This document shows, one piece after another, positions 44,228-55,444 of a DNA stretch of 64,000 nt. Each line of letters starts with the position of its first letter. Within the stretch, counting starts at the first letter, position 1. Where the stretch lies: the NCBI GenBank assembly GCA_034440175.1, contig JAWXBO010000136.1, positions 5,781-69,780 of the forward strand, read 5' to 3'. A program made the translations under genes and the position numbers. This DNA is from SZUA-430 sp034440175 (GTDB lineage: Bacteria; Pseudomonadota; Alphaproteobacteria; Micropepsales; Micropepsaceae). Below the pieces are notes generated by a model. It had not been told where the DNA came from. It saw only the letters and a program-made list of their open reading frames with translations, and did not search any database.

Positions 44228-45703
44228 ATGCGGTGGACGCCGATAAAGCCGGGCCGTCAGGCTTTCGGCTGGAGATATGTTGCGGCGTTTGTGGCTGTCA
44301 TGTTGCCGTGGCACACAGCGCAGGCACAAACACTGCAGGATGCGCTGGCCAAAACCTATCAGACCAACCCTGATTTGGCGGCGGAGCGTGCCCGCTTGCG
44401 TGCCGTCGATGAAGACGTATCACAGGCCAATGCGAAATGGCGGCCGTCAGTTTCGCTCGAAGGTGACTACAGCCTCTATTCGGCAACAGTAAAAGATTCA
44501 GCATCAAAGTTCGACATTCGCAGCCAATCCTGGTCGGCAGATATCGTCGCCAGACAACCGTTGTTGACCAGCGGCAGAAACGCAGCCGCCAAGCGCCAGG
44601 CCCTTGCACGCGTGCGCGGCGCAGTTGCGCGCCTGCGTGCCAGGGAACAGCGTATCCTCCTCGATGCCGCAACCGTCTTCGTCGATGTTTTGCGAAACGA
44701 AGCCGTTCTCGACCTGGTGCGCACCGACATTTCGCTGCTGCAGGATCTGTTCAAGGAATTCAGCGACCGGCGTGACAAGGCCAAGGCAACCGACACCGAG
44801 GTCGATCAGATTCAGGCGGCCCTCGAAGCAGCGCGCGCCACATGTATCGCGAATTTCGCCGAACTCCAGGACAGCTGGCGCGCCTATGAGCAAGTTGTGG
44901 GTGAGCCGCCGTTAGCGGTAGTGGTGGCGGTTGCCGAAGATGCACCGCGGGTCAATCCCTGCATCGACGCCAAAGGCCAACGCCTGCGTTCAACTCTTGC
45001 CGTGCCTGAAAAACTTCCCGCGCCGCCCGCCTCTCTCGAAGAAGTGGAGAAAGCAGCTCAAGGCAAAGTGCCGGAAATCGACGAGGCGCGCGCCGTCGAA
45101 GAAGAATCCAGCCATGCCGTCTCAAAGGCCTACGCAGACCTGCTTCCCAGCGCACAAATCACAGCGCGCCTGGGCACCAGCGGTCAGGAATATGACCCCG
45201 AATCTCTCAAGCGAGAAGCCTCAATCAGTGCAGGCATCACAATACCCTTGTTCAATACCGGTGCCGAATGGTCAGAGATCCGTGCCGCACGCGAACTCAA
45301 CAATCAAGCGCGTTTGAAAATCACCAGCAGTCAGCGCCAGAGCCTGCGCAACGCCGTTCGTGCCTGGTACGAGCTTGTGTCGATCCGCGCCATTAGAAAC
45401 GTCAACAAGGTGCAAGCAGCCACCGTGCTGCGCGCCTTCGAAGGTCTGCGCAAGGAAATCGCAGACCCCAAGCTGCACCGCTCAGTGACTGACCTGTTGG
45501 GCCTGAGGCAAGGCTATCTTTTGACCCAGTCACAATTGATGGCCAGCAACCGCAATGAAGCGATAGCGATTTTCACCCTGCTGGCCGCCATGGGTAATCT
45601 CAATGCGGGTTATCTGGCACTCCCGGTCGAAATCTACGACGCCAAGGCAAACCAGAAAGCCCAGGCCACGCGCCTCGTGGGCGATTCCATCCACGGCGAG
45701 TAA
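44228..45703 (+). CDS. TolC-like outer-membrane efflux protein
   Basis: A 491-residue outer-membrane factor with a signal peptide ending HTAQA (about residue 33). The two internally repeated OEP halves are visible: LQDALAKTYQTNPDLAAERA and later SISAGITIPLFNTGAEWSEI, with the usual ALVR-type helices and QPLLTSGRNAAAKRQALARV. An insertion around residues 235-280 (NPCIDAKGQRLRS, PAPPASLEEVEKAA) is unusual. Such proteins form trimeric channels for type I secretion or efflux, but no membrane-fusion protein or pump gene adjoins it. It converges on the coiled-coil/SH3 gene with 9 bases between stops. Confidence 0.85.
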   Translation: MRWTPIKPGRQAFGWRYVAAFVAVMLPWHTAQAQTLQDALAKTYQTNPDLAAERARLRAVDEDVSQANAKWRPSVSLEGDYSLYSATVKDSASKFDIRSQSWSADIVARQPLLTSGRNAAAKRQALARVRGAVARLRAREQRILLDAATVFVDVLRNEAVLDLVRTDISLLQDLFKEFSDRRDKAKATDTEVDQIQAALEAARATCIANFAELQDSWRAYEQVVGEPPLAVVVAVAEDAPRVNPCIDAKGQRLRSTLAVPEKLPAPPASLEEVEKAAQGKVPEIDEARAVEEESSHAVSKAYADLLPSAQITARLGTSGQEYDPESLKREASISAGITIPLFNTGAEWSEIRAARELNNQARLKITSSQRQSLRNAVRAWYELVSIRAIRNVNKVQAATVLRAFEGLRKEIADPKLHRSVTDLLGLRQGYLLTQSQLMASNRNEAIAIFTLLAAMGNLNAGYLALPVEIYDAKANQKAQATRLVGDSIHGE

Positions 45704-45712
45704 GGGCGCGCT

Positions 45713-47434
45713 CTACGGCGTCTCAACTTGCAAGTCCGAACTGCGAACCCAGCCTTCGCGTGTGCCGGCAAGTCCGCGGGCACTCTGCGTGCGCACCAGG
45801 GTCCATTCCTTGTGCTGCTCGATCACCAGCACTTCCGTCCCGCGCGCAAGTTTGGCAACGACAGACTCGCTGCGTTCAGGACCTGCCCTCAGTCTAACAT
45901 GCTCGATAAGCACAGCCTTGGGCAGCGCTACCGGCTCGATCACGGTCAGTGCTGCACCCGGCGCGACGGGCGCGGGTGCTGTCCCTGAAAACAGTGACTC
46001 GACGCCCATATAAAGCACCGCACCAGCCGCAGCCAGTGAGGCCGCCACGACAATCTCGCGCACCCGTCTGCGTTTGCTAGCCGCGCGGGTTTCAGCTTCG
46101 ATCCGTTGCTCGTCGCGCGCCGGTAACGTTGTCTGCTCGGCGACAAATTGTGCGTGCGCCTGGCGTTCACGCAACTGCGTCAGCTCAAGTTCGCTCGCGC
46201 CAAGCGTCGCCCGCATTGTCGTCAACTCGCTCAGCAAGCCCCTCTCATCGGCAACGCGCGACTGCAGTTTCGCCACCGCTGCTTCAGCCGCTTCAGCCCG
46301 CGTCACCGCGTCTTGTTGGCCGTGTTCCGCCTGACGGCGCCACTGCGCCTCTGCGCAAGCAAGCGCTTCAGCCACGCGCCCCTGCTGCTCCCGCTCGCCA
46401 AGCGCGATGGCCTCCCGTGCCTCTTGCTGCCACCGCACGCGCTCGACTTCCGCGTTCCGTCTCAGGCCAGCAAGCGCCGCCTCACGTTCAACCAGCGTCG
46501 CATGAGCGGCCCTCAGCGCCTCTTGCAACGCGCTGTCAGGTTTGCTGGCCCCACCTTGCGCGCGTGCTTCAAACACAGCTTTGTCCGCTTGCGCCTGCCA
46601 TTGCCTCTGCGCCGCCGCCAACCGTGCAGCCTCCTCGGTTCTCCAGGCCGCGCGTGCGGCTTCATGCGCGCCGGCGCTGGTCCGAAGCTGTTCATCGCGT
46701 TTCCCGAGGCTTTGCAGCGCTTGCGAAAGCTCAGTATCACGCACCTGAAGGGCTGCCGTCACCCGGCTCAGTTCATCGCGCAAGCCCCGCTGCTGACCAT
46801 CGCTACTTGTCAGCCCAGCCATCGCCTGTTCCAACTCACTACGCAATTCTTTCAGCTCAAGGCTCGTGCTGGCGTGGCGCTCGCGATCCGACAGAAACTG
46901 AGTGCACGCATCGTCTAGCGCATTGGCCAAAGCCTCTTTCCATTGCGCCTCGGCCTCTGCGAACCGGACGATCTCCCCTGCTTTCCGCGCCTCCAGTTCA
47001 GCCTTCGCGCGGCCCAGCTCATCGCGCAGCCCCTGCAACTCCACGCCGGAATCTGCTTTGGCCGCTGCTTTCTTTGACGGCGTTTGTGGCGGATTTCCCA
47101 AATGAAAGTCGAGCACCGTTATCGTCTTGCCGTTCTCAGGCTCAAGCACCCTGATCGCCAAAGTGTGATTTTCTTCGGCACCCTCGGGCAGCAGATAGTT
47201 CAAGTCCTCAAGATCTTCGCGCGTCAGCGACCACGACCCGTCGCCGTTTCGCCGCCCGCTTGAAAAGCGTGCCTTCGTGGGCAAGCGCTCGACGCGCAGC
47301 GTCAGGCGCCGGTGCTTCTTGTGCGGTTCAAGCAGCGCATAAAGGTTGAACGGAATCGTACGGAATACGTCCGGCGCGGTCTTTGCCTTCGACGCATTCA
47401 AATTGCTCACATGTGCACGCGCACTCACGGCCAT
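45713..47434 (-). CDS. Large coiled-coil membrane protein with C-terminal SH3-like domain
   Basis: A 573-residue protein. The first ~110 residues form a beta-rich module (DGSWSLTREDLEDLNYLLPE, then a HTLAIRVLE strand) of a type found repeated in large alphaproteobacterial surface proteins. Residues ~125-455 are almost continuous Ala/Glu/Arg coiled coil (RDELGRAKAELEARKAGEI and many similar). One membrane span (about 460-479, AASLAAAGAVLYMGVESLF) follows, then a proline linker and a bacterial SH3-like domain (about 508-573, VRLRAGPERSESVVAKLARG ending WVRSSDLQVE). The SH3 part would be periplasmic if the coiled coil is cytoplasmic. Start ATG 47434. Function unknown. Confidence 0.72.
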   Translation of the reverse strand: MAVSARAHVSNLNASKAKTAPDVFRTIPFNLYALLEPHKKHRRLTLRVERLPTKARFSSGRRNGDGSWSLTREDLEDLNYLLPEGAEENHTLAIRVLEPENGKTITVLDFHLGNPPQTPSKKAAAKADSGVELQGLRDELGRAKAELEARKAGEIVRFAEAEAQWKEALANALDDACTQFLSDRERHASTSLELKELRSELEQAMAGLTSSDGQQRGLRDELSRVTAALQVRDTELSQALQSLGKRDEQLRTSAGAHEAARAAWRTEEAARLAAAQRQWQAQADKAVFEARAQGGASKPDSALQEALRAAHATLVEREAALAGLRRNAEVERVRWQQEAREAIALGEREQQGRVAEALACAEAQWRRQAEHGQQDAVTRAEAAEAAVAKLQSRVADERGLLSELTTMRATLGASELELTQLRERQAHAQFVAEQTTLPARDEQRIEAETRAASKRRRVREIVVAASLAAAGAVLYMGVESLFSGTAPAPVAPGAALTVIEPVALPKAVLIEHVRLRAGPERSESVVAKLARGTEVLVIEQHKEWTLVRTQSARGLAGTREGWVRSSDLQVETP

Positions 47435-47670
47435 CACACAAATCCCAAAACTGCCATCATTCTGGGGTGGCTGGGTTAAACAATCATCCCTTCGCCACAC
47501 CGCCTTTGCAGCATGGCTTCCAATAGGTAACCTGAGCCGGTTGCCATTATCAGAAAATGCGAAAATGCCGGTCCCACCGCTCAGGGTAGCCGCGCTGTCA
47601 CAATCCTAAAGGTCCTATTAACCCAGTTCGCTTGTTACGGCACAGGGCGTGTATGCGTGCAGAGAAATCA

Positions 47671-49627
47671 ATGATGTTAAGCAATATCAGCGTCAGCCGG
47701 TTTCTGGTTCTGGTCGGTTTTGCGATGGCAGTCACTCTAGGTGGATTGGCATTTGCCAACCGGACCGCTCTTGACACGCTCAAAATCGGCAGTCCCCTTT
47801 ATGCCAAAATGGTGCTGGGCAAGGACCTCATCGCAGAAATTCTGCCGCCGCCCGAATACATTCTTGAGTCTTAATCTTGAAGCGACCCTGGCGCTGAACG
47901 ATCCCGGCAAGGTTGCAATCCACGCCAAGCGCCTGGAACAACTGAAAAAGGAATACGATACCCGGCATGAATTCTGGCTCACTGCTGATTTCGACAAATC
48001 CGTACAGGAGCAATTGACGAAAGCGGCTCATGATCCCGCAAATAGGTTCTTTGAAATACTCACCGCAAGCTTCCTACCCGCGCTTTCGAGCGGCGACATC
48101 GACGGCGCCAAGGTGGCCTACCAGCAACTGCAGGCGGCTTACACCGCCCATCGCACTGTGATCGACGCCATTGTTGCGAACACGTCCAAAGTCAATGCGG
48201 AACTCGAAGTCGAGGCTGCGGCGGACAACTCATATTTCGCCAGTGCAAATTTGGTTGCAGGCATTTCAACCCTGTTGATTGTGATCTTGGGGTTGCTCGC
48301 AGTTCTTGTGAAGATCATTGCCCCCCTGCTTTCCATGACGAGCGCCTTAAAGCTTCTCGCTGAGGGTAAGCCTGCCTCTGCGCAAGCGCTGAGTTATGCC
48401 GGACGCCGGGACGAAATCGGTCTCATGGCCAGAACACTCGATGCCGTCCAGAATAATGCCAAACTCGCCTTCCACCTTAAAGCGCTCGCCGACTCAGTTC
48501 GTGGAGACGCTTCGGAAAGAATTGCCAGTTCAAGTTCCCAGACCGAAATGATGACGGGCGATGCGGTCGCGATGTCGGATTCTGCCAACCGTGTGCGCTC
48601 AGCATCGAGGGATGCAACGACAGCGACAGACCAGGCACTCGCCAGCACCAATCTGATTGCGGCAGCGACAGAAGAACTTACAAACTCGTTCCGCGAGATT
48701 GCCGACAAAGTCTCGATGGTCGCCAGCACAACGAAAAAGACGGTGCAGGCCGGGGCGCATGCGAAAGAGAAAATCGGTAACCTCTCGACTGTAGTGGAAA
48801 AAATCGGCACAGTTGTTGCCCTCATCGAGGAAATTGCAAACAAGACAAATCTCTTGGCCCTGAATGCCACGATCGAAGCGGCCCGCGCCGGCGACGCGGG
48901 CAAGGGTTTCGCCGTGGTTGCCAACGAAGTGAAACTCCTGTCAACGCAAACGACTCGCTCAACCGAAGAGATTCGCAGGCAGATCGAACAGGTCATGCAG
49001 GCGACTGCGGAAACCGTTTCGGCAACGGGCACCATCCAGACACTCATTGCTGCAGTCGATGAGGCCGCCGCAGCCATCGCATCGACAATGGAGCAGCAAA
49101 GCAGCACCACCGAGGAAATTGCCCGCAGCGCCTCTCAAACCCTTGGTGCCGTTCAGGGCATGACGGAATCAATTTCGGTAGTTTCGCGCGAAGCCGAAGA
49201 CACGATGCAAAAAGCCTTGAACATGAAAAGCCTGTCGGCAAACGTCGCCGAAGCTGTAGGTATGCTCGGCAGTGTGGTGTTGCGTATTCTGAGTTCTGCG
49301 GACGTTGAACGCCGCCGCAAAGACCGCTTTGCCGTCAACCTTGATGCCTACATCGAAGGCCCACACCCCGGCCGGGCAACGGTGATGAACCTGTCACTCG
49401 GCGGCGCGCTCTTCGTCCAGTCACCACCGCAAGTCGCTGGAGCCATTGGCAAGTTGAATATCAAGGGGGCAATTGTGCCGTTTGTGGTTTTGTCTGTTAA
49501 GCGGGACGGCACCCACGTCAAATTCACATCCGCACCAGATGCCGCTTTTCAACAGCAGTTCCATATCGCAACAAAGGGTTTGAAACCCCTCAACTTCAGC
49601 ATGGACAGTTTGAAGCGGGCCGCGTAA
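47671..49627 (+). pseudogene. Methyl-accepting chemotaxis protein with C-terminal PilZ domain, frameshifted
   Basis: The gene is split by one base. The first frame (from ATG 47671) gives the first membrane span (FLVLVGFAMAVTLGGLAFA) and runs to a TAA at 47872-47874; the next frame resumes the same protein with LEATLALNDPGKVAIHAKRL to 49627. Removing one A from TCTTAATCTT restores ESYLEATLAL. Downstream: a second span (about LVAGISTLLIVILGLLAVLV), a HAMP-like linker, the signalling hairpin IEEIANKTNLLALNATIEAA then ARAGDAGKGFAVVANEVKLL, and a PilZ domain (RRRKDRFAVNLDAYIEGP, MNLSLGGALF). The MCP-PilZ combination suggests c-di-GMP input to chemotaxis. Real inactivation or a sequencing error are both possible. 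Confidence 0.85.
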
Positions 49628-49632
49628 TGGGT

Positions 49633-50016
49633 TTAGTTGCAGCGCGCCGTCGTCCCGGCACCTGTCCACGTCAGGATCAGCATACCGCTGCAGCGCGGAC
49701 GGCTTTGGCGAACTGCATTGACAGACACACCTGTTACAGCATCTCCCCCAATCCGGATCAGTTTCGCGCGGCGCGGGCCTGCCTTTGTGTTCATTCTTTG
49801 GCTCTCGATGAAAACATGACGCTCAACCCGGACGCTGCGCCGGATCGCATGGCGCACCCGCACGATATGCGAGTGAGCGCTGTCCGAACCCACGCTGAAC
49901 AGATCGCTGCGCCATTGATGCTTTGGCCAAACCATCGGATCAACCGCGTCATTTGCGATTGCCGGCGCCGCTAACGAAGCAGCAATCAGTCCCGCCAGGA
50001 AAATATTCCGTCCCAT
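49633..50016 (-). CDS. Small secreted protein of unknown function
   Basis: A 127-residue exported protein: MGRNIFLAGLIAASLAAPAI is a signal peptide with cleavage at about AIA-N. The mature part is basic (ARRAKLIRIGG, VRHAIRRSVRVERHVFIE) with a C-terminal CSGMLILTWTGAG. AGGGG precedes the ATG. No known family. It converges on the chemoreceptor gene with 5 bases between ends. Confidence 0.55.
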   Translation of the reverse strand: MGRNIFLAGLIAASLAAPAIANDAVDPMVWPKHQWRSDLFSVGSDSAHSHIVRVRHAIRRSVRVERHVFIESQRMNTKAGPRRAKLIRIGGDAVTGVSVNAVRQSRPRCSGMLILTWTGAGTTARCN

Positions 50017-50152
50017 GTGCCAGCCCCTTTTCCGGTACATGTGCAAGACATGTTCCGGTCCCATTTCGAGAAACGCGCAAAGGAAGTCTAGCATGTCCCC
50101 GGAGGAGGTGCCGAGTCACAAAGAAACTTAAGAGGCGTGGTTACCCGGCCTA

Positions 50153-50260
50153 TCAAAGTAAACGAGAGACCAGCCCCAGGCAGGTAAACACCGCCGTCAG
50201 CAAGGCAATGTTGAAAAATTCGTTCCGGGAAGCGTTGGATGAATTTTGGCTATCGCGCAT
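50153..50260 (-). CDS. Possible 35-residue tail-anchored peptide
   Basis: A short frame starting at an ATG with GGAG nine bases upstream; it reads MRDSQNSSNASRNEFFNIAL and continues as a hydrophobic C-terminal helix ending LGLVSRLL. The polar head plus single C-terminal span is a plausible small membrane protein, but there is no recognised family. It lies in the otherwise empty 371-base stretch 50017-50387, in which I see nothing else. Confidence 0.25.
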   Translation of the reverse strand: MRDSQNSSNASRNEFFNIALLTAVFTCLGLVSRLL

Positions 50261-50387
50261 TTTAGCTGTCTCCGAATGATGCGACTCGAGAGCTCGAATC
50301 GTTGAACTCAAGTCTGCACCACTGAAGCTGAACGGCACGAAAGCCCGCCGTTCACAAGCCGTTCATCGTGACACACCTGTGTCGAAG

Positions 50388-50789
50388 TCACGCCGGCGCG
50401 ATCAATTTCAATCCCGGAAAGTAGGTCCTGTAGCGCCGCGGATCGCGCGTCAACAAGGCTGCCTGCGCGACCGTTGCATGCGCGCCGATAACGAAATCCG
50501 GCAAGACGCCCGTGCGCACGCCGCCGGCCGCGCGATAGGCTTTGTAAGTCTTGCCGGCCAGGAACAGCGCGGCGCGGCGCATCGGCTCGACCGAAAGCGC
50601 TGTTCGCACCAGTACGGTCTCAACGTCTTCCATCTTGACAAAACGAACCGAAATCTCCGCATAGACGACATCGTTGATTGCGATCCGGTCGCTCGCCGCC
50701 GAGCTCTCGTACGCCGCAAGCGACCATGGCTTCCAAACCGGGTCGTCGGTCAAAAAATCAAGCAAGATGTTGGTATCGACAAAAATCAA
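50388..50789 (-). CDS. vapC: PIN-domain toxin (VapC type)
   Basis: A 133-residue PIN-domain RNase, the toxin half of a toxin-antitoxin pair. The acidic site is visible: FVDTNILLDFL at the N-terminus, the conserved Glu in VVYAEISVRF, and PDFVIGAHATVAQAALLTRD near the C-terminus, with the last Asp in TRDPRRYRTYFP. Such toxins cut RNA. The antitoxin gene lies directly upstream with a 7-base gap, the normal antitoxin-first order. Confidence 0.85.
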   Translation of the reverse strand: MIFVDTNILLDFLTDDPVWKPWSLAAYESSAASDRIAINDVVYAEISVRFVKMEDVETVLVRTALSVEPMRRAALFLAGKTYKAYRAAGGVRTGVLPDFVIGAHATVAQAALLTRDPRRYRTYFPGLKLIAPA

Positions 50790-50796
50790 CGCATGC

Positions 50797-51027
50797 CTAT
50801 TCGCCGCGCGTCAGTGCCATGATCTCGTCGGTCGACATATCGGGGCCCTTGCCCTTTGCGAAACCGACGAGGCTGGCGAACCGGCTCTTGCCGGGCTTTG
50901 CCTTGCCCCTGGGCAGAATGACCACGCGCCCGCCGGCGATCACTTCGAATTGGACCTCCGCCCCAGGCTTCAGCCGCAAATGGTCGCGCAGCCGCTTGGG
51001 GATCGTCACCTGGCCCTTGCTGGTCAT
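50797..51027 (-). CDS. vapB: AbrB/MazE-type antitoxin
   Basis: A 76-residue protein whose first ~45 residues form a swapped-hairpin AbrB/SpoVT DNA-binding domain: MTSKGQVTIPKRLRDHLRLK, then a hydrophobic GGRVVILPRGK strand. The C-terminal tail (about 45-76, ending STDEIMALTRGE) would wrap the PIN toxin. It should neutralise the toxin and repress the pair's promoter. It begins 58 bases after thiC on the same strand. Confidence 0.85.
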   Translation of the reverse strand: MTSKGQVTIPKRLRDHLRLKPGAEVQFEVIAGGRVVILPRGKAKPGKSRFASLVGFAKGKGPDMSTDEIMALTRGE

Positions 51028-51085
51028 CGACCTCAGAAAAGGCAGGTAACACTTATCACGCAGCCGGAACGCTGTAAAGATTGCG

Positions 51086-52906
<1,821 letters not shown>

Positions 52907-52983
52907 GGCCGCACGCGATCCTTTGGTCGAAGAGGGTCTGATCGGACGGCCGGCGAATGGGGATGGCGCGCGATGAGCGCAAA

Positions 52984-53073
52984 TCCGAATCCCTCCGCCG
53001 GTACAAACCGGATCAGGTTCAAAGGGTCGCGGGTGATACCGCCTCTCAGCCCCTGAACGGGCCCCCCTTCGGA
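52984..53073 (-). promoter_or_regulatory. TPP riboswitch (THI element)
   Basis: Read on the minus strand, the RNA contains GGGGGGCCC, the invariant GGGGCTGAGAGG, ACCCTTTGAACCTGATCCGG, and GCGGAGGGATTCGG, the standard TPP aptamer core. Its P1 helix is TCCGAA with TTCGGA. It ends 77 bases before the thiC start, so TPP binding should shut off thiC by transcription or translation control. Confidence 0.95.
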
Positions 53074-53127
53074 CGAGGCGCACTTTCTGCCGTTCGCCAA
53101 GCGGCGTCAACGCGTAAATCCAAACCG

Positions 53128-55425
53128 TTAAACCGCCTCGCTCTCAGGCTTGCGCGCCCGCGATTCCGCCATCGTCTTCATGGCCTGGCCCAGGCGCCCG
53201 TCAAGTTCGGCAACTTTCGAACGTAACACCGCAGCTTCATCGCGGGACTTTGCCGCCTCATGCAGCAAAGCTTCAAGTGTCACAACCCGGCTGCGCAGTG
53301 ATTGCTGTTCCATCGTCGATTGCGACGACGCCATGAGGCGCTGCTCGACATCGGCAAGCCGCGCTTTGAGTAGGCCAACATCCTCGCCGGCACTGCTTTT
53401 GCCGGCAGCGGCAAGGGCCTCGGTCAATCGCGTTTCAAGGCTCACGATTTGTGCGCGCAGCGTTTGAGTCTCGCGTGCTTGCCGGCGCTCTCCGTCAAGC
53501 GACTGCTCAAGCTCGGCATTTCGCGCGGCAAGCCGCTGGGTCTCATCGTCGTTGCCTGCGGGGCGCTGCGTTTCAAGCTGCGCGATCCGTTGCCGCAATG
53601 AGGCGGCCTCGGCGGCACGCAGTTCGGCGGCCTTCACTCGCGCCTGCGCCTGCGCAAGAATCTCGGTCGCACGCCGCTCGGCCGCGTCTCCTCTCGCGAC
53701 AGCCTGGGCAAGCTGCGCCCGCAACGCACTATCGTCAGGAGCAGGCAGCACCGTCTGCGGCCACGGTGCCTCGGCGGCACGCCGCTCTGCGGCGTCGGCT
53801 CTAGCCTCTGCTTCCGCAAGCTGTGACCGCAGGAAACTATCATCCGCAATCTGCATCATCGGCAGCGTATCAGTGCCTGCCGCGCTTGGCGCTGCCACGA
53901 CTGCGGAGAGCCGTGTCTCGAGATCGGCGATGCGACTGCGCAGCGGGTCGGTTTCTTGCCGCGTCACCGTGATCGACTTGCTCAGCGCCACTTCGGCCTC
54001 AGCAAGTTTGTCTTGAAGGTCGGCCACCCGCGACCGCAGGCTATCGCTTTCGCGCGCCGCTGAGAACCCCGTGGCAAGTCGTGCTTCAAGTTCCTTCACG
54101 CGGGCCTGCAGCGTCCGCGCGGCCTCGTTGCTGCGTTCGCGGCCTTGCCCGGCCCTCACCAATTGCCGTTCAAGTTCGCCCAAGCGCCCTGTCAAGCTCT
54201 GCGCTTGCGCCATGGCACTATCGCGCTCCCGTGCGGCATTCGCAACACTCGCTTCCAGCGCGATTGCCCGGGCTTGCATGGACTGGGTCAGCAACAGGGA
54301 CTGTTCGCTGCCCTTCCCGGCCTGGGCAATTTGCAGTTCCAGTTCCTGGGCGCGTGCCATTACTGTTCGGGCCTGTTGAACCGTCCCATCGCGCTCCCGC
54401 GCGGCATTCGCCAGACTTTCTTCCAATTCGCTCACCCGGGCTTGCATGGAATTGGTCAGAAGGATCGTCTGCTCGCTGCCCTTGCCGGCCTGAGCAATTT
54501 GCAGTTCCAGTTCCCGGGCGCGCGCCATCACCAATTGGGCCTGTTGTACCGCCCCATCGCGTTCCCGCTCAACTGTCGCCACTCTGGTTTCCAGCTCGCT
54601 CATCCGGGCTTGCACGGACTTCGTCAGAGCCGCCTGTTCGCTGCCCATGCCAGCTTTTGCGATATGTTGCTCCAGCTCTCGGGCACGCGCCGCCGTATTT
54701 TGAGACAGTTGTATCGCACCGTCGCGTTCCCGGCTGACGGTTGCAAGGCCTGCCTCAAGCAGTGCTATCCGGGCTTGCAATGATTTCGTTAGATCACTCG
54801 ACGTCGCATTGCCTTGTCCGGCATTCGCGATCTGTCGTTCCATCTCGCGCGATCGCGCGGTCAAGCTCCGCATCTGCTCAGCCAGCCGCTCGCGTTCCCG
54901 TCCAGCCTCACCAAGCAAACCTTCCAGCTCCAGCACCCGCTGGCGCATGGAGTCGTCTGGCACAATCTGGGACACGCCAAGGTTCAGGGGTGCGGGCGCT
55001 GCGGCCAGGGCGTCGGCTTTGGCTTTGTACTCGTCCCATTTCGCGCGCGCTTCCAGATAACGCGAACGAAAAGCGTCAACTTCGGTTTTGAGTTTGCCAC
55101 TTTCTTCGTTCAGGCGCTTTTCAGCTATGTGCGCGGCCGACAACTCGCGTTCGAGTTGGGTCATGCGGGCGGCCACTTCTTCGCGTGCCGCGACCCGTGA
55201 AGCGCGTGCGCCCACTGGCAGCCCCTCCAGCTCGGCAAGACGTAACCTGTACTCCTCTATTTCCTTTTCAACGGCTATCGAACGATTGCGCGCGTCATGG
55301 GCTTCAGACTCGAGCTGCGCCTGATGGTCGGATTTCTGGTCTCGTACCAGGAAATGCCCGATCACAATGCCAATCAGACAGGCGATCGCCAGGAACAAAG
55401 CCATCTGTGCAATCAGGTACATCAT
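53128..55425 (-). CDS. Membrane-anchored long coiled-coil repeat protein
   Basis: A 765-residue protein with one N-terminal membrane span (about 5-26, IAQMALFLAIACLIGIVIGH) and then almost unbroken coiled coil. Between about 200 and 410 there are at least four tandem units of ~50 residues that read roughly ARERDGAVQQAQ, MARARELELQIAQAGKGSEQ, LTNSMQARVSELEE; the unit's GKGSEQ or GQGNAT insert marks the repeat. A proline/threonine interruption (about 500-520) separates a second set of units with AEARADAAERRAAEAPWPQT. It has no enzyme motif. It follows the OmpA-family gene by 19 bases in the same direction, suggesting an envelope scaffold. Confidence 0.7.
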   Translation of the reverse strand: MMYLIAQMALFLAIACLIGIVIGHFLVRDQKSDHQAQLESEAHDARNRSIAVEKEIEEYRLRLAELEGLPVGARASRVAAREEVAARMTQLERELSAAHIAEKRLNEESGKLKTEVDAFRSRYLEARAKWDEYKAKADALAAAPAPLNLGVSQIVPDDSMRQRVLELEGLLGEAGRERERLAEQMRSLTARSREMERQIANAGQGNATSSDLTKSLQARIALLEAGLATVSRERDGAIQLSQNTAARARELEQHIAKAGMGSEQAALTKSVQARMSELETRVATVERERDGAVQQAQLVMARARELELQIAQAGKGSEQTILLTNSMQARVSELEESLANAARERDGTVQQARTVMARAQELELQIAQAGKGSEQSLLLTQSMQARAIALEASVANAARERDSAMAQAQSLTGRLGELERQLVRAGQGRERSNEAARTLQARVKELEARLATGFSAARESDSLRSRVADLQDKLAEAEVALSKSITVTRQETDPLRSRIADLETRLSAVVAAPSAAGTDTLPMMQIADDSFLRSQLAEAEARADAAERRAAEAPWPQTVLPAPDDSALRAQLAQAVARGDAAERRATEILAQAQARVKAAELRAAEAASLRQRIAQLETQRPAGNDDETQRLAARNAELEQSLDGERRQARETQTLRAQIVSLETRLTEALAAAGKSSAGEDVGLLKARLADVEQRLMASSQSTMEQQSLRSRVVTLEALLHEAAKSRDEAAVLRSKVAELDGRLGQAMKTMAESRARKPESEAV

Positions 55426-55444
55426 GGCATCGACAGTCTTTTAT

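Noticed and set aside
46129..47154. 341-codon frame antisense to the coiled-coil/SH3 gene
   Set aside because: Proline/arginine/alanine-rich nonsense with no domain; the opposite strand encodes a coherent coiled coil.
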